Shown: one piece after another, positions 7,206 through 8,745 of the stretch
Layout: each line of letters begins with the position of its first letter
Numbering within the stretch: the stretch's first letter is position 1
Assembly: GCA_013153575.1 (NCBI GenBank)
Contig: JAADEE010000094.1
Span: forward strand, 1-8,745
Length of the DNA stretch: 8,745 bases
DNA from: Chlorobiota bacterium
GTDB lineage: Bacteria; Bacteroidota; Bacteroidia; Bacteroidales; JAADGE01
Direction: 5' to 3'
Notes under the pieces: generated by a model
Database searches by the model: none
Told to the model about the DNA's origin: nothing
Seen by the model: the letters and a program-made list of their open reading frames with translations, nothing else
Program-made: the position numbers and the translations under genes

Positions 7206-7213
7206 TATCTTTG
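7206..7213 (+). promoter_or_regulatory. Candidate promoter -7 element for der
   Basis: TATCTTTG matches the Bacteroidetes TAnnTTTG box exactly and lies 21 bases before the der ATG, implying a leader of about 15 bases. No good TTTG-type -33 box stands 19 bases upstream (7183-7186 reads ATTA); a TTG at 7191-7193 is only 12 bases away. The preceding terminator supports a separate transcription unit. The rest of the 7036-7234 gap shows no other gene or repeat. Confidence 0.55.
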
Positions 7214-7234
7214 TAAATTATTTTAAATTATTTT

Positions 7235-8557
7235 ATGAGTAATATCGCTGCAATAGTAGGACGACCAAATGTTGGAAAATCAACACTTTTCAATAGATTA
7301 ACACAAGAAAGAAAAGCAATAATACACGAATCAAGTGGAGTTACAAGAGACCGTCATTACGGAAAAACCGAATGGAATGGTATTGAGTTTTCTTTAATTG
7401 ATACCGGAGGTTATGTAAAAGGCTCTGATGATGTATTTGAAGGAGAAATTAGAAAACAAGTTGAAATTGCAATTGATGAAGCAGATGTAATTATATTCGT
7501 TGTTGATGTTAAAACAGGAATAACAGATTTAGATGAGGCAGTAGCAAAAATGCTTCGTAAAGTTAAAAAGCCTATCTTTTTGGCAGTAAATAAAGTTGAT
7601 AATACAGCTTTGCAATATGATGCTAATGACTTTTACAGATTAGGTTTAAAAAATCTTTATAGTATATCTTCAATAAATGGTTCAGGAACAGGAGATTTGC
7701 TTGACGATGTGGTAAAAGCATTTCCAAAAACTGAGGCGTTTGAAGAAGATGCAGAACTTCCGAGATTTGCAGTTGTAGGACGACCAAATGCAGGAAAATC
7801 TTCATTAATTAATGCTCTTATAGGAGAGGAAAGAAACATTGTTACCGATGTTTCAGGAACAACAAGAGATTCTATAAATACGCATTACAACAAATATGGA
7901 CATAATTTTATTTTGGTTGATACTGCCGGAATAAGAAAAAAATCAAAAGTTAATGAAAATATAGAGTTTTACTCTGTAATGAGGGCAATTAGAGCTATTG
8001 AGAACTCTGATGTTTGTCTTCTTATGATTGATGCCCAAAGAGGTGTTGAAGCACAAGATTTAAGTATTTACAATTTAATTCAAAAAAACAGTAAAGGTGT
8101 TGTAGTTTTAATTAACAAATGGGATTTAGCTGAAAAAGAAACAAATACCATTAAACAATACGAAAAAGATATTAGAGAAAAATTAGCACCTTTTAATGAT
8201 GTTCCTATCGTTTTTGTTTCGGCATTAACAAAGCAAAGAATTTTTAAAGCATTAGAATACGCTGTTGAAGTTTATAATAACAGAAAACGTAAAATTCCAA
8301 CATCTGAACTCAACAGAATTATGCTCGAAGAAATTGAAAATTATGGACCTCCTGCATATAAAGGAAAATATATTAAAATAAAATTCGTTACACAATTACC
8401 AACGCATGCACCATCATTTGCATTTTTTTGTAACCTTCCAAAATATATTAAGGATTCTTACAAAAGATATTTAGAAAATAAATTAAGAGAACATTTTAAT
8501 TTTACAGGTGTACCTATAAATTTATTTTTTAGAAATAAAGGAAAAGAAAAAAAATAA
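7235..8557 (+). CDS. der: GTPase Der (EngA), ribosome assembly factor
   Basis: Der is an essential bacterial GTPase with two tandem G domains that acts in the cytoplasm in assembly of the 50S ribosomal subunit. The 440-residue length is normal for the family. First G domain: [10 protein letters not shown]-loop (9-17), GVTRDR switch region (35-40), DTGG (56-59), NKVD (119-122) and SSING (145-149). Second G domain: GRPNAGKSS (182-190), GTTRDS (208-213), DTAG (229-232), NKWD (294-297) and SAL (329-331). A KH-like C-terminal domain follows from about 350, with the [19 protein letters not shown] region (371-389) and a lysine-rich end (RNKGKEKK). No motif is missing. The start gives the conserved [20 protein letters not shown] opening. 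It follows a TATCTTTG promoter box and is transcribed separately from nqr. The next gene starts 3 bases after its stop, so the two are probably cotranscribed. Confidence 0.97.
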   Translation: MSNIAAIVGRPNVGKSTLFNRLTQERKAIIHESSGVTRDRHYGKTEWNGIEFSLIDTGGYVKGSDDVFEGEIRKQVEIAIDEADVIIFVVDVKTGITDLDEAVAKMLRKVKKPIFLAVNKVDNTALQYDANDFYRLGLKNLYSISSINGSGTGDLLDDVVKAFPKTEAFEEDAELPRFAVVGRPNAGKSSLINALIGEERNIVTDVSGTTRDSINTHYNKYGHNFILVDTAGIRKKSKVNENIEFYSVMRAIRAIENSDVCLLMIDAQRGVEAQDLSIYNLIQKNSKGVVVLINKWDLAEKETNTIKQYEKDIREKLAPFNDVPIVFVSALTKQRIFKALEYAVEVYNNRKRKIPTSELNRIMLEEIENYGPPAYKGKYIKIKFVTQLPTHAPSFAFFCNLPKYIKDSYKRYLENKLREHFNFTGVPINLFFRNKGKEKK

Positions 8558-8560
8558 AAT

Positions 8561-8745
8561 ATGAACTTAGGTTTTAGAAATACATTTTTATTTATTGTTT
8601 TATTCGGAGGATTAGTTCTTTTTTCGGCATGCCCAAGTGTAGAAGATTATCCTGAAATACCGCAAATAGAATTTAAGCAAGTAAAACTTTATGATACCAT
8701 TGAAGAAGCATTAAATACTAAAGCAAAAGTATATAAACTTAAATT
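8561..8745 (+). CDS. Partial outer-membrane-type lipoprotein (N-terminal 61 residues; C-terminus beyond the window)
   Basis: An ATG 3 bases after the der stop opens a frame that continues to the window edge. It begins MNLGFRNTFLFIVLFGG and a lipobox (LFSA-C, cysteine 24), so it should be processed by signal peptidase II and lipidated at C24. The acidic pair at +5 and +6 after the cysteine (CPSVEDYPE) resembles the negatively charged lipoprotein export signals of Bacteroidetes, hinting at surface exposure; this is inference. The start of the mature part (EDYPEIPQIEFKQVKLYDT) recalls, from memory, a common Bacteroidetes lipoprotein family with a YPxxPxIEF opening followed later by a DGDGDIGL-like repeat. 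The diagnostic later part lies outside the window, so the family and function remain open. The tight spacing to der implies cotranscription, not necessarily a shared role. Confidence 0.75.
   Translation, partial: MNLGFRNTFLFIVLFGGLVLFSACPSVEDYPEIPQIEFKQVKLYDTIEEALNTKAKVYKLK

Noticed and set aside
7623..7839. Two overlapping minus-strand frames opposite der
   Set aside because: They lie opposite the region spanning the end of the first and start of the second G domain, and mirror that conserved coding sequence. They show no independent signals.

Overview
The window is low-GC, tightly packed chromosomal DNA that most likely comes from a Bacteroidota (Bacteroidetes) bacterium, probably Bacteroidales-like. 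Three things point there. The promoter-like elements match the Bacteroidetes consensus (TTTG, about 19 bases, TAnnTTTG). No gene has a recognisable Shine-Dalgarno sequence; starts are preceded by A/T-rich leaders. The protein sequences and the short acidic lipoprotein also look like that phylum. This is inference from sequence features, not from a database match.

Layout. Positions 1-709 are transcribed leftward: ribonuclease HI (rnhA, 227-709), then the start of a secreted TPR-like protein that runs off the left edge, its ATG overlapping the rnhA stop by one base. Positions 710-1000 are a divergent intergenic region. It holds a candidate promoter for each direction and a long imperfect inverted repeat of unknown role (814-868). 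Positions 1001-7035 are a complete rightward operon, nqrA-nqrB-nqrC-nqrD-nqrE-nqrF, encoding the sodium-translocating NADH:quinone oxidoreductase (Na+-NQR). The operon is followed by a hairpin terminator (7061-7109). After a second promoter-like element come der (engA, 7235-8557), the double-GTPase ribosome assembly factor, and, 3 bases further on, the start of a lipoprotein gene that runs off the right edge.

How the genes work together. NqrF takes electrons from NADH through FAD and a [2Fe-2S] cluster. They then pass through the cluster held between NqrD and NqrE, the covalent FMN groups on NqrC and NqrB, and riboflavin in NqrB to quinone, driving Na+ export. All six subunits are full length with their key cofactor residues, except that the NqrC flavinylation motif reads SGGT instead of the common SGAT. 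The flavin transferase ApbE, needed to attach FMN, is not in this window.

Overall this is a conserved housekeeping region. I see no mobile element, CRISPR array, tRNA, rRNA or sign of horizontal transfer, and no previously undescribed system. The points worth a second look are small: the SGGT motif, the unexplained inverted repeat, and the identities of the two truncated exported proteins.
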